A stretch of 64,000 nucleotides of DNA from Hamiltosporidium tvaerminnensis (GCA_022605425.2 JAKIMF020000007.1:496001-560000), one strand, 5' to 3'; counted from the stretch's first letter, positions 23,851 through 35,731 are shown. Notes: a model not told the origin generated them from the letters alone. Translations and numbers: made by a program.

Positions 23851-24381
23851 TTTTTTTTGAATGTTTTGCATATAAATCAACTACGGTATAATCCAGCGGT
23901 CTAGAGAGAAATACTACAAAAGATTGCAAATATTTTAGAATTTAGACTATGAATTTAGTCGATAGTGCTTAGTAGATATTCGAAATGATTGACTGTGATC
24001 TTCGAAGAAGACCTAGTCACATTCACATTCTGAGGAGAGCGCGACAAAAGCTTATATGCTAAGCATTAGAAAAATTGAAAATGCAATAGAACGCAATACC
24101 TTTTTTAGAACAAACAAATAACAAGAGAATGTTATAAACATGTAAAATGAAAAAATAGAAACTTCCTATTTTATTCATTGGACCACACTAAAGAAACTAC
24201 AATAAATTTAAAAGATGATTCAGATTAAAAAAAATAAATTAATGTACTTTAAAAATAGAAAAAGAAATTGAAGATTAGAAATAATTACCGATCTATTATT
24301 CTATAAAATAAAATTAAAATGCTTGATTTTTTGAACTGATAATTAAAATATGATATTCTTTCATACCCAGTTCTAAACGCT
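23851..24381. other. AT-rich spacer
   Basis: No gene or repeat seen between the LINE remnant and the 3' end of the LRR-like pseudogene. Confidence 0.5.
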
Positions 24382-26120
24382 TTAACCAAATTTTTCGTAT
24401 ACAATTTTGAGGTTAGAATTTAATTTTTTATCACAACTTAAAGAAATATTGAATAATTTAAGAGCTAAAAAATTATTTCTTTTGAATTTAAAAATGCTTA
24501 AATTTTCTATCTCACATCCATAAAAATTAAAATATGCTAAACATTTCAATTCAAAAATAAAAATTATATCCATATCGGTTAAACTGCAATCTATCAGAGA
24601 AATTGACTTTATATTATATTCTTTCACTCTGTAAAATAGTTGATTAAATTCAATATCTTTAAATTGACAGTTTTCAAATTCTATGTTTTCTAAATGCTGA
24701 AAATTAAAGCAAAATCTATCAGTTTCATAAAATCACAGCTCTTAAAAATCAAAGTAGCTACTCGTAAAAGTTCATGATTTAAAAAAAGACCCGAAAAGAA
24801 ACCTTCATGGTTTATTTCTCGAAATTCTATTTTTTTTGTATTCTTGAAATAAGATAGCTCAGTTATAGCCATAATTGTAACCTTAGTACATACAAAGGTT
24901 AGAAGATTTAGATCTTTTACACTTCTAAATAAAACAGTAGAACATTTTTCTTTTCCAATTAAATCTTCATCTAAATATAAATTCAAACTTTCTAACTTAT
25001 TGAAACAATGTATAAAATCATAGATTTTAGTTTTCATGGAAATTTTTGGTGCAATTATTTTTAAATTTAGTAGAGACTGGTTGTTTTGATTTATTTCAAA
25101 GTTTTGAATTATCTGAATAATTTCTATCTCATTTAACTCCAGTTCTTTTATACACGGAAAATCTACTATATTTATCAAAGCTTCAAACGTTACCTCGGAT
25201 TGGAATATTTTTAATGATTTTATATTCATAATGACATGATTTTTTAAGGTACATAAGTTTCTGATTTTTGCATTTGTATATTCGATAGATAGATATTTAA
25301 CTTCATTTTTATCTGTCAAAAATCCGAAGCAGCTGCAGTAAGAATATTTAAAATTAAATCTTGCTAGTACTTTAATTTTCGACATTTTATCTTTTTGTAG
25401 CAAAACATGCTTATTTTGATTACAATTTTCAATGAGATAATATTCTGGGGATTTTAACTCGGAATCCTCGGAAAAATTCTTTTCGATAATTCCAATATTC
25501 AATGATTTTTCATTTATCAAAAGCTTTAGCTTGTCTATAGATTCTGATGATTCGGAAGAAAGGTATTGTAAGTTTTGATTCTCCAACCAATCAACCAAAA
25601 AAACCTTTTTTATACCAAGCGATTTATTTAAAACATCAGTTATTTCAGTGAAACTATAGCAATAAAAGTATAGATTGGTTATCTTTTTAAAAATATTATT
25701 GCTATTTATGAAGCTAATAACACTATCTTCTATAGAAATATCATAAAATACGATCGTGTTAACACTATTAGTAATCATAAATAAGCATTTATCTAAAGCC
25801 TTTGTATCCAATAAATTATAATTCTCTATAAATATTACTTCAGCATTAAATAATGCAAGGAAAACTGTAATAAAAAAATTGTCGGTCTCCCTAGCTAATA
25901 TTATATTTAAAAATGTCTCGTCTATTTTTAATATTCGATATTTTTTATTTGTCAAAAGAAAATCGTATGTTTCGAACGATAAATAACTTTCAAAATTTAT
26001 ATAATCATTTAAAATATAAGCATTATTGAAACTGACATAAGCGAGATAAATGTCAAAAACAATATTAAAAAAATTTAAAGAATCTTCGTTTGAAACCAAA
26101 AAATCAATCTAAAACTTCAT
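24382..26120 (-). pseudogene. Leucine-rich-repeat-like protein, broken
   Basis: A long frame (24690-26099) and a second one (24382-24627) form one gene of about 570 codons. Between them the frame changes near 24710-24730, after KSCDF, and the other frame continues HLENIEFENCQFKDIEF. The only upstream in-frame ATG (26118-26120) is followed three codons later by TAG (26109-26111), so the start is also broken. The middle and C-terminal parts have irregular leucine-rich-repeat-like units of 25-30 residues (FPCIKELELNEIEI; NKLESLNLYLDEDL; LKCLAYFNFYGCEIENL). Such LRR proteins form large families in some microsporidia; their role is unclear, with secretion or host interaction proposed. No clear signal peptide can be read because of the stop at codon 4. 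Confidence 0.65.
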
Positions 26121-26291
26121 TTGAATATTCATTTCATTTTTACAAAATATATTTAAATTCTAAAAGAGACAATTGATTATTTTCTAAAATTGATATTGAA
26201 TACAACCTTTAGTGAATCTAAACAATATAAAATCAAAACAAAATGATTTATCGAAAACGTTTCTTGAGACAGATAGCAAGTTTTCAGAAAA

Positions 26292-26840
26292 TTGTCAAAA
26301 ATTTTAAACTCGGAATATTTTGTATTTTTCAATACAATAACTATATCTGATTGTGTTTTGTCTACCTTTTATGTGATTCTTTTAAAAATTATTGGATATT
26401 TTTCTATGTTCTCAACAACAAATATATTATATCTCTCTTTTAAGCTAAATTTTTTGGTTTGCCTTTCTGTCATAGTATCTTTTTCATATTTTTTGCCTAC
26501 GTAACAGTTTTCATCAGTCAATGAATTCATTTTTAACGAATCAAAATCATGATCTTCTTCTGAGAATAAAAATATGACTTTCGTTGCAGCGATCATACTT
26601 GGAAATACTATTAATATTCGGAGTAAACTATATTTATGTTTCCAACTTGAAATTGTGCAAAGAATTAAATTTAGTAAGCGCATCAGGGGCATCAAATATA
26701 CGTTCCTTCAAATGATTTATTCGCTTCAAAAATTAGAATTTTCTAGAATCGCTTTTTTTAAATTCTTAGAAAATTCCGCATTCTTTCATTTCTTTTCAAA
26801 TTTCTCAATAATCATTCTGTTATTTTTATAAAGATATAAG
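26292..26840 (-). pseudogene. Unknown broken gene
   Basis: The minus strand has coding-like sequence in two frames. AEFSKNLKKAILENSNF and DAPDALTKFNSLHNFKLE come first (about 26780-26630). The 26369-26695 frame then gives SEEDHDFDSLKMNSLTDENC and ERYNIFVVENIEKYP. Charged, asparagine-rich and unidentified. It lies upstream of the LRR-like pseudogene in the same orientation and could be a paralogue's remnant or a separate dead gene. Confidence 0.35.
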
Positions 26841-28246
26841 TTCGTATTACAACTATTTTAACTCAGTATTACGATAATCTTGACTATAAAGTACAAATTG
26901 GTCACAAAAATAACTTATCAATAATAAAATTTCAATGTGGAATGTAGACATTTATACGTCTTCTATGTTTCTTCCAAGCTTATTAAATAAGATGTTATAA
27001 TAAAATTACTTTTATTTTTTTACAATTGTTTAAAAAGTTAGTCTAAGCTTATTCTTTATATGTGATCATGTTCTGAGTTATCAAACTTACATTTTAAATC
27101 AATGTTTCCTTAAAATTTTTCTATTAAGCAATACTAACAAAATCAATACATTCAGATATATACGTATGATATAAAAACACTAGAATGGCTATTACAGAGA
27201 AAACTTTATTAAACTTATTTAACTAACATGCGTTTTACAAGATCAACTTCATAATTTATATTCTTATTATTGTACGCATCTCAAGAAAACAAACTAAACT
27301 CTTACAATGCTATTGACAAAAAAATATTCCGGATAAATCGAAATCAACAAATGAGAACAATAAATTTATAATTTATAGTTTTAATTGAAAAGATATAATA
27401 TATGATTATTTTACTGCGAAAATATTCTTGATTTCGAAAAACTATAATGACTTATACAAATACTTTTGTGAAAAAAGCAAAACAAATAGAATTTTAAATT
27501 TTATTTGTTAAATTTAAATCATTTATTGATATATTTGCAATATTTTTGTATGAAATTAACACACTTATTGGTTAAACATAGAAAACTACCACATTATACC
27601 GTTTGTATCGTTTAAATACCTCCTTCTTCTAGGTTTTTCTCTAAAAAGTATGTAATTATCATTTAATTGGCGAAATATTTCTAGATTAAGGTTTATTTGT
27701 CAACGAAGATGTGTCGTAGATCTTAAAATATTACAGGATTTACTACGACAAAAAGCCCTTTTGATTTCTCAGCAATTTTCCTTAAATAATAGACCTCAGG
27801 CTAATAAAAGCCCGGTGACTTAGATAGGATCTAGCTAGACATTGTGAAGTCACACCAATAGGTATAAAGTGTTAGTTAACATTCCTGGTTTTTTTAAAGC
27901 TTTGTTTTTTTCTTATCTCTTAGGCTATATCTTCTACCAAAGAGCAAGACTAGGTTTCATTGATTTTACATGACAATTACACACATATTCATAGGTGTTT
28001 GTAATCTAGTTACATAAAAATTAACAAGCTAAGTTGTAGAAAAAGTTTTCTATTTTGTAGACTATCTTCTCCTTTTATAAATCCCAATAGAAGAGCCAAA
28101 AATGTAATATGGTTTATAGTTTATAAAAATTACAAATAATGATTTTAACATAGTTATTACCAGCAGAAAGCATTTGATGTTGTTATGTTCCGCCCTGGAT
28201 TATAACCTACAAAATAATATCTTTTTGTGGTTTATATTATAATTTT
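26841..28246. other. AT-rich intergenic DNA
   Basis: No ORF, RNA gene or repeat recognised. A slightly GC-richer patch at about 27780-27860 has no interpretable content. Confidence 0.5.
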
Positions 28247-28933
28247 TCATTTATGGCCATGAATTCTATGATATTTTAAACCGTTAGAATTTTTATAACT
28301 CTTATTACAATCTGGAAAACCACACTTATACTTTTTGGCAATTTGAAAAAGTGGATGGCCATATTTGAGATGATAAACCAGACCATTTTAATTTTTATAA
28401 CTTTTATTACAATATAGATGATTGCATTCAAACCTTTTTCGATTTTCTTTAAATCCTAGTTCATTGTTTAATACATTGGATTCTTTTGATATTTGTGCAT
28501 CATTTTTATCTATACAGAAAAATGAAATTATAAAGGCATTATTTTCTACTGTATTTCCTTGTTTTATTATCTCGTGTGTAAAATAATTGTTTTGAATACT
28601 TGAATTATAGGATTCCAGGGAAAATTCAGGTTTTTCAGAAAGTATACTTAATTTTCTTACGGGATTTCTATCATTAAAACAAACCTGTCTTTCTATTCTA
28701 AATAAAATATATTCTGTTTCTCATTGGCTTTCTGTCATAATTTCATGTGTTTTTAAATATCTTGCTCTGTTCTTCAAAAATTGATATCGCTTTGTTCTAA
28801 AAAATCTATTATCTCCTACCGTTACTTTCGCCTTTTCCCAATCTATTGATAAAAAAGGATTCATACCAAAACTCATAAAAATAAAAGGATTCATATATTT
28901 ATAAATACAAATTTTTGAATCAAAAAAATTCAT
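28247..28933 (-). pseudogene. Sfp1-like C2H2 zinc-finger protein, two nonsense codons
   Basis: One frame runs from ATG 28933 to TGA at 28247-28249 with two internal stops: TGA at 28721-28723 and TAA at 28388-28390. The C-terminus has two closely related C2H2 fingers, CNHLYCNKSYKN-(stop)-NGLVYH and CGFPDCNKSYKNSNGLKYH, each ending H-x4-H. Paired fingers with the KSYKN-x-NGL(K/V)YH core match fungal Sfp1-type factors, which control ribosomal protein and growth genes in yeast. The TAA stands where the second finger has serine and the family usually has glutamine. The gene lies at the outer part of the inverted repeat and is also broken in the other arm (63610-64000). Whether another intact copy exists cannot be seen here. 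Confidence 0.7.
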
Positions 28934-30681
28934 TTGACATTCAATTTTGTTATATAAATTTTCTCATCCAAATATAAATCTCAGCATGGTTTAAAATAGT
29001 AAAAAATACAAAATATTTTTATTGTTTAAATTACTTTTCTAATTTTGGAGTTTTTAATTTGAAATTTATAAAAAGTTTAAAGTTGAACTGATTAAATTCT
29101 AACGAAACATTAAAAAAGTAAGTATTATAGATTTAATTTTTTTTTGGAAGTAAAAATTTGTATTTAAAATAAATTATTGTGCTTTATTGTAGGTTAAATT
29201 TAAATTATGAAATATTGAATAAAAATAACCTGATATCTTCTATTTTTAATAGTTCCTTTTTTCTAAAAATCTTAATTACATAGAGATTCTCAACGTATTT
29301 ATATTTAAAAATCATTTTTTTCTAAATTTCTTACAGAATATTTTTTACGAATTTATTATTGCTTGAATAGACTTGTTAATTCAATTTATACGCGTTTTTA
29401 AAAAAAGATTTACTATGTTTTTGCTGTAAATCTCAATTAATTTTAATATAATTTCGTAACTTTTATCCCAAATATTCGATAGTTAATTAATTTCGAGTAA
29501 ACATATATATTTATACTATAGAAATTTTTAGTTCAGATAGTTTAATCAACCCTTTAAGTGTTTCCAAATTATTTAGTCTTTGATTCAAATAAAAATTTTT
29601 CTTGAAAATATTTATAAAAAGATTTTTGTAAGAAAATCATTTCAATTTTGATAAGCTTAGCCATAAGAAAATGCTGTGGTACTAAAAGTTTACAATTTAC
29701 TTTTTATTCAATTATTTATGGAATATATTAATCTTAAAAGTAATATTGTTAATAATACAAGATTGTAATTCATATATTTTATAACTTTGATTAAAAGGTC
29801 TGAAACAAAGTTTTGTTATAAATATTAATAGATTGGAAATTAAAATCCGTTCGTTATAAAATTGTACTTTTAATATTCTTGGTATATCAATTATAATTTC
29901 AAATAATTTAATACATTTTAAATTTTAAATTACTACTACTAATTCGCGCTACGGCTCCTATAGAGCCCGAGCTTCTTTAGTGATTTTTCTAATTTATATT
30001 ATTTCGTTTTGGTTTTGTAACAATGTGGTTTTGTGAGATAGAAATGCTTGCCTTAGGCTCAACTCTCCTTCTTTATCCGGGCTTAGGAACTGCAGATTAG
30101 CACTCTTCGTATCTCAAGCGGAGCTTTTAAATTTTAAACGGTAAATTTAATTGATTTAAACAAAATGATTCGTTCAGATTCTTAATTCATATTTGAATAC
30201 ATTTTTGAATTTGTTAAACATTGGTTATTTGATATTTTATATTTGCAAATATATGTTTCAATCTTTTTTTCATTTAAGAAAAATAAATTTAAATTTGATA
30301 TTTATAGGCAATCATATCTTATATAATCAAACCAATGAGATATTTATATTTTACTTCGTTTTTTAAGCAAAATTTAAAGTTTTGAAATCTATAGATTTAT
30401 TGTGTCCAATGAAATATATTGCTTGATATATGATATTATCAATATAATAACCAATTGAATTTATAGGTTATTAATTTATCATATAGTTTCATATTTACTA
30501 TTTTAATTTCTAAGAAAGTAAATTTCAGTTAAGGTTTTTGGCAACTGTAAATCTCACAGATTAACTTCTAATTTAATTTATACATGAATTTTTTATACTT
30601 AAGTCAAAGGATATAAATCTATAAACGAATCCGAAAAAAGACAATATTATTTTAAAGGCAAAGCTTACTTGTGTTATTATA
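28934..30681. other. AT-rich arm DNA
   Basis: No ORF. Contains the GC-rich islet at 29930-30140, described separately. Confidence 0.6.
29930..30140. other. GC-rich islet, possible small RNA or MITE
   Basis: About 210 bp markedly richer in G and C than its surroundings, bounded on both sides by related AT blocks (ttaaattttaaa and its near inverse). It contains a short hairpin GGCTC-tatag-GAGCC in the minus-strand orientation (ggctcctatagagcc on plus). No ORF and no match that I can recall to tRNA, 5S, U-snRNA, RNase P or SRP RNA. It is nearly identical in the other arm (62400-62610). The AT-flanked layout would also fit a small inverted-repeat transposon. Confidence 0.35.
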
Positions 30682-30950
30682 TGTATCGTCCATAATGCCC
30701 CCCATGTCGTTAGTGTCCCTCGTTATTTCTAATATACCCCCTTTATTTTCAAATTGTTTATAACCTCCCATATTTTCTATTCATTCATCTTTAACGTCTC
30801 TGAATTAAAATATGAGGTATTTTGTTTTAAAATTTAATAGGGCTAAAGTGAAAATAAATGTTTATATACTTTTAATTTTAGTTTTCGAAAATTTTTATCG
30901 TAATAAATTTTAAAAATAAAACATTTCCTTCTATCTTAACATTTATTATT

Positions 30951-31963
30951 TTAAAATAATACATATTTAAAAAAAAAAAGAAGAATAACAAAGAAAAATT
31001 CAATCCGCTTTATTACGTCTCTCCAAACAATTATTTTTTCACCATTAATGTTTTCTAATTCTACCATATTAATACTAAAAATATTTGTTACTGTAAAGAC
31101 AGAATCATCATAAAAAAATAACGGTGAGCGTTTCGTCTTTGTATTCATGTCAAAATACTTTTTTAAAAAACCTTATAACCAACTAGAAGATTTCTTATTG
31201 GTTTATTTGAATCTTAAATTTCTATGATTCTTTTTTATTATTTTTCAGAAATTTTACTTATGTCTATATCATTTTCTATATTCTTATCAATTTCAGAAGC
31301 AGTAGTTGTTGAAGAGTAAGCAAGATATAGAGCCTCATTTAATTCATTATTATTTCAAAGGAAATATCTAAATTTGACTGTGTATATTCTGGATCATGTT
31401 TTCTTGATGTTAATGCCTCGGAACTAATTGTGTCGACAAATACTGAATAATCTTTTAATTCCTCTGTCACTATATTACCAAAAAGAAGATTATAAATTCA
31501 AGTTGACCATTAAAATGTTGAAATGACGATTTATTTGTGGTATTATGTATTGTTCTGTTATAAAACCATATAACATCATTATAAAAACCGATCAATCTTT
31601 TTTTACCAGTAACATATAACTTTTTTTCGCTAACTATCTTTTAATTTTGATTCATCCGTTCAATTTTTCCCCGGGCCTTTTATTATGTGATCTTCCACAT
31701 ATAATTTGAATGTTAAGTGTAGTTAAGTATATTTATAGAAATTGATTTTAAAGTGCGTTACCATTATCGAATTGAATCGCAGCTGAGTTACAAAAATTAT
31801 AATAGAAATTTATATAAATCTTATACGTACTATGAAGTCTTTTTTATCGTCTTACATCACCGGAAATCGTTGTATAAGTGTCGATTACATTTTTAGTCCA
31901 ATAATCCTATGATTTTGATCAGCGTATCTTGTAAGATCTACACAATTAATCATGACTAAATTA
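30951..31963 (-). pseudogene. Ginger-type integrase, decayed (left arm)
   Basis: The minus strand shows INCVDLTRYADQNHRIIG (start of the DDE core), then AIQFDNGNA (second Asp), KARGKIERMNQN (Glu block) and YNDVIWFYNRTIHNTTNKS, all interrupted by stops. It ends with an intact C-terminal ORF (30951-31148) starting MNTKTKRSPLFFYDDSVFTV, the counterpart of 6604-6756. The N-terminal part of the gene lies beyond the mariner, at about 33719-34050, and is unreadable. Confidence 0.65.
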
Positions 31964-31965
31964 TA

Positions 31966-33716
31966 CTCCCTCTGTCCGGAAATATGGTATACATTTTAGC
32001 GATTTTTTTGTCCGGAAATATGGTATACATTTGCGAAAAAAATAAAATAAAATAAAAAAGGTAAGGACAAGTTTATTATATTACCTTTATTTCGAACATT
32101 AAATAAATATTAATGTAAATATTAAATAACGATTTAAAAAAATATATATTAAAATTAATAATTCACTCAAAATTTGATTTGGCTTTAACGTATTCTTCTT
32201 TGGAACATACATATTTTTCTAGCAGTCGACCTTCGCGACGAAGTTTTACTTTACTTAAATGAGGTATTTTATAACCATTTCCACCATCTGCTAGCATAAT
32301 TGACTCCATACATGCTTGCAATGTTGTAAAAACGTTATCGAGAGTATTCGCTTCTAATTGATGAAATGTATCTTGAACAAGATTTATTAATTCGTCAATT
32401 GTGTGTGGCGATGCTTGATATTGCAGCGATTGTATGGAGTTGAAAAAGCCTAAACCAAGAACATTTAAATTCGGGCTATTTGCCAGTTGCACCTTAAATT
32501 TAATATTCCAGTCATCAGCAGAACCAAGAGCGACAACATCTGTATCATTATGAGAAAAATAGGGTTTTGCATTGTTTTGTTGTACGTAAATTGTTTTCTT
32601 TTTGTATGCTTGCGGAAATTTAGATTTAATTACGGAAATACACTATCAATGATCATGTTTTTGCAATGACTGCTGTAACAGATTCCACATTTTTTTTATC
32701 ATTGTTCTTTAGCCCTATTCTTAGAATTTTTTTGAGCTGGTTCTTGATAAACAAATAGCCATATTCCAATTTTCCCATCAAAAAAAAGCTTTCGATGTGC
32801 ATCATAGCGTGGTCGAGCTACTGCAGCCATGAACATTATTTTCGTAATAAATGGCTTACTTTTGCAGTTTCTCTCCGGTTTTTCTTCGTTTAACATTAAG
32901 TAATAAGAGCGCTTAACTTTAGTTAGATAAAACCACTTTTCATCAATGTGAACGTAGTCGTACAAATCATCAAAAAGCAAATCTCCATTATTAGCAAGAT
33001 TTACTTTATACAAGCAAAATTTCAATCTGTCCATTTTATTTTTATCTGTTAAAGTTGGTTTAACTGTAGAAGATATTTTCTTCATATACTTTCCCGACTT
33101 GAATATATCAAACAAAGTTTATTTTGGAATATCAATTGCAAAGGAAAGACTTGTGAGCGTTCCTCGACGATTTAATAGTGTTTTCTTATTTGCGCTAAAT
33201 TGTTCGAATATTCTTTAGGTTTTCTTCCGCATCTTTTTTTCTTTTTTGAAGAAACATCGGCACATATCTTGCCTTTTTTGTATTGAGTTTATGCTGCATG
33301 CCAAATTCTGCTAACAGTTAGCCGGGAAACTTGAAAGGCAGAAGAAACTTAGTTGATCGCACCGTGTTTTAACTATTATACTTCATCTGCTGTAATAATT
33401 TTTTTAAAATACCTTGACGTTGTTCTTTAGTTAACTGTTTATATTTTGAATCTCTTCTTTCTAAATTTAACAAATTTCCTTCCAAATTTTCCATATTCGT
33501 TTTGCAGCGGTACTAATTTTTTTTACCTTAAGAAACACTGATGTTTGAGCGGTAACTTTTTAACTAAGAATGATATTAATAATGTCAAAAATTTTAGGTT
33601 ATATTGTTATGAATATTTACTATGACAATCTCATGACGGTTGCCTATTTATTTTTTATATTCACAATAATCTACGGTTTTTTTAAAAATGTATACCATAT
33701 TTCCGGACAGAGGGAG
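31966..33716 (-). mobile_element. Plant-type mariner transposon, nested in Ginger-type element
   Basis: A 1751-bp element with inverted termini CTCCCTCTGTCCGGAAATAT, flanked by TA on both sides (31964-31965 and 33717-33718), the Tc1/mariner target duplication. The termini resemble the CTCCCTC ends of plant mariners and Stowaway MITEs. At the left end the block GTCCGGAAATATGGTATACA occurs twice (about 31975 and 32010), at the right end once. The transposase inside is broken. The identical element at 58824-60574 in the other arm has the same length. Confidence 0.9.
32163..33494 (-). pseudogene. Plant-type (DD39D) mariner transposase, dead
   Basis: The frame from ATG 33494 opens LTKEQRQGILKKLL and includes RRGTLTSLSFAIDIPK, but is broken by several stops and shifts before the intact block 32699-33115. 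That block has VHIDEKWFYLTK, with the first catalytic Asp, and FITKIMFMAAVARPRYDA. The last intact block (32163-32492) has LGLGFFNSIQSLQYQASPHT and GNGYKIPHL. In between, YVQQNNAKPH replaces the second catalytic Asp by Asn, and NSPNLNVLG replaces both possible third Asp residues (positions 34 and 39 after the second) by Asn and Gly. The motif wording matches plant mariner transposases closely. Not functional. Confidence 0.85.
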
Positions 33717-34372
33717 TATTATTTTTGTAACTTTATTCATTGGTAAAGTCATTTACTCTGAAATTCGTTTACTTATAACATGTCATTGCTTTTAAAACAT
33801 TTATTCAGTCTATAATATCAAACAACAGCAAGATGAAAAACTTTGCATTGAGATTATTTGAATGTGTATTGCCTGTTAATCGTTTATGTTCAAAGACTAT
33901 AATCCGGCCATATAAATAAACAAATATTATAGGAGCAAAAGAAGCTGGAGGAAATACGAAATAACTCGGAAATTATAGGATAGAAATATAATGAAAAAAA
34001 AGATATATCTATTATAAATAAAGGGTGTTATTAATATTTAAAATTGCATTAGAAATAACGGGGCACTAAGGATCGTGACATTTTATCTACTATTAATGAA
34101 AAAAAATATTTCGTAAATTTTAATTAAACAAAACCTAAGCATAGAAATGATTTAAAATGTAAAATTAATATTAAAAAAAATATCGAAGTTATCTATTGAT
34201 ATTTCCAATGTACAATCAAAAAATTATTTCGAAAGTCATAAATATACAATTAAAGAAATATTTTGTCCCAAATAAATATTCTGTCAATTTTAAGATAATT
34301 CAATGATAAATTGTTGAACTGAACCCATTTCAGAACCAAATTAAATAGAAAACAAAATTAAATTTTTAATAG

Positions 34373-35230
34373 ATGAATTTTTTTATCACTGAACTTTTTT
34401 ATATTGGGGGTTTCAGTTTTTTTTGTTTATATTCATATTTTGGAAGGAAAACTATATTGTGTTTTGAAAGGATAAAATTTTGTCAAAACCAAACTGATAT
34501 AATAAATATGTATAAAATAAAGAAGGGCAAATGTTCCCAAATTTATCTTTCAAATTCAATTACAAATTTAGCTTAAAATATGTGCTTATAAAATTAATAT
34601 TTTTTTACCAGTCTCACCTGGATTTCGAGGCAAATATGGCTTGTATGAAAAATGATGCGTATGTACACTTTATTCGTTTAAAATTTAATCCCAATGTGTG
34701 GTACAATTTATCAACGTTTTACAGCAATCAAAAGGTGAATAAAAGTAAAATGGTTTGCTTTTATAAGGAGAACTTTGGAAAGTTATTTATAGATGTGGAA
34801 AAGATATATTTTTACTAAAATTCGAGACAACCAGAAATTTTTTTGCAAAAATCGTTTAAGAAGTATCATTATGATAAATAATTTTATATTGGCTACAAAA
34901 TGAATTATTAACAGCTCATTTCTATTTTTAAATCGTTTTTATCTCCAGAAGTGGTATTTTAAATGCTTTTATTTTTCATTTTATAGCTTAATGATCGTTT
35001 TTTCACTTTTTTTTGTTTTTGCAATAATGTGCATTTCTTAATATAAGAAAAAAAATTAGAAATTACAAGAAAATGGTTTAAAAGAAGAAATGGTCGAACA
35101 AAAGAATTTAGATGTATTAAATTGAGTCAAATATCATTTTTAGAGTTTCAAAGTCAAAAAAAATGTGGTAGTGGAATGGGTAATTGTTGTGGCATGTGTT
35201 TGACATAAATTAAAAGCAGAATTTGAATGG
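34373..35230 (+). pseudogene. Remnant of the third-integrase element family
   Basis: An intact frame (34531-34818) contains MACMKNDAYVHFIRLKFN and KENFGKLFIDVEK, parallel to YVACMKNEAKAHLF and VRKNFGKFL at about 9190-9350. Downstream text also matches between the two loci (tgcaaaaatcgtttaagaag; gtggaatgggtaattgttgt against gtggaatggctaatagttgt). So this is the 3' part of an element of that family, just outside the right end of the Ginger-type element. In the other arm the same stretch carries extra small changes that break the frame. Confidence 0.45.
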
Positions 35231-35731
35231 TTATCGAAATTGTTTTGCTAGTACGGTATTGCTTAGAAATAGGCTACTCTCTGTGTTTTTATAATGTCTC
35301 GATTTTTTACATTAAAATTTAAATAATAAAACCCGCCTTATATTTAAATTAATACGAATTTTATTGTAATTTAAAGATCCAAAAGATAAAATCTATGGTT
35401 TCTTTATCCATACAAATGAAGCGTTTTAAAGTTTTTTTTTATTGTTCCATATTTTGAAGTAAGTGTAAACAAAAAATACTAGAATATAACTAAATACTCA
35501 AAATTAATTAATAAATTCATATTCAAAAGTGATTTTTTATACTTTTATAAAAAGAAGTACCAATAAAACAATTAGAATATAATTTTATTGTCGTATTTTA
35601 AGTCAGATTTGAAAACATTGTTAAACAATTTTATGATTTTTTTTCCAATTTATAAATATTTTTTATTTTTTTAATCTTCTAAAAAAGATGAATATTTCTA
35701 ACGGTTTTAAAAAATCATAAATGTAACTTAG

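Larger units (their letters stand above)
30682..34080 (-). mobile_element. Ginger-type DNA transposon interrupted by mariner
   Basis: The ends are imperfect inverted repeats: left TGTATCGTCC...TCGTTATTTCTAATA, and right, read inward, TGTCACGATCC...CCGTTATTTCTAAT. The CGTTATTT inner block is shared with the element at 4927-7043. The flanking 5-mers TTATA and TTTTA match at 4 of 5 positions, so the target duplication may have drifted. It encodes, on the minus strand, a decayed integrase of the same family. A mariner (31966-33716) sits inside it; without that insert it would be about 1.65 kb. Confidence 0.65.

Noticed and set aside
26292-26831. Plus-strand frames at 26292-26504 and 26574-26831
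   Set aside because: Antisense to the lysine- and glutamate-rich frame on the minus strand; their hydrophobic composition is the usual product of reading such a gene backwards.
29930-30140. tRNA, 5S rRNA, RNase P, SRP or U-snRNA in the GC-rich islet
   Set aside because: No cloverleaf, internal-promoter boxes or hallmark motifs of these RNAs could be read on either strand.
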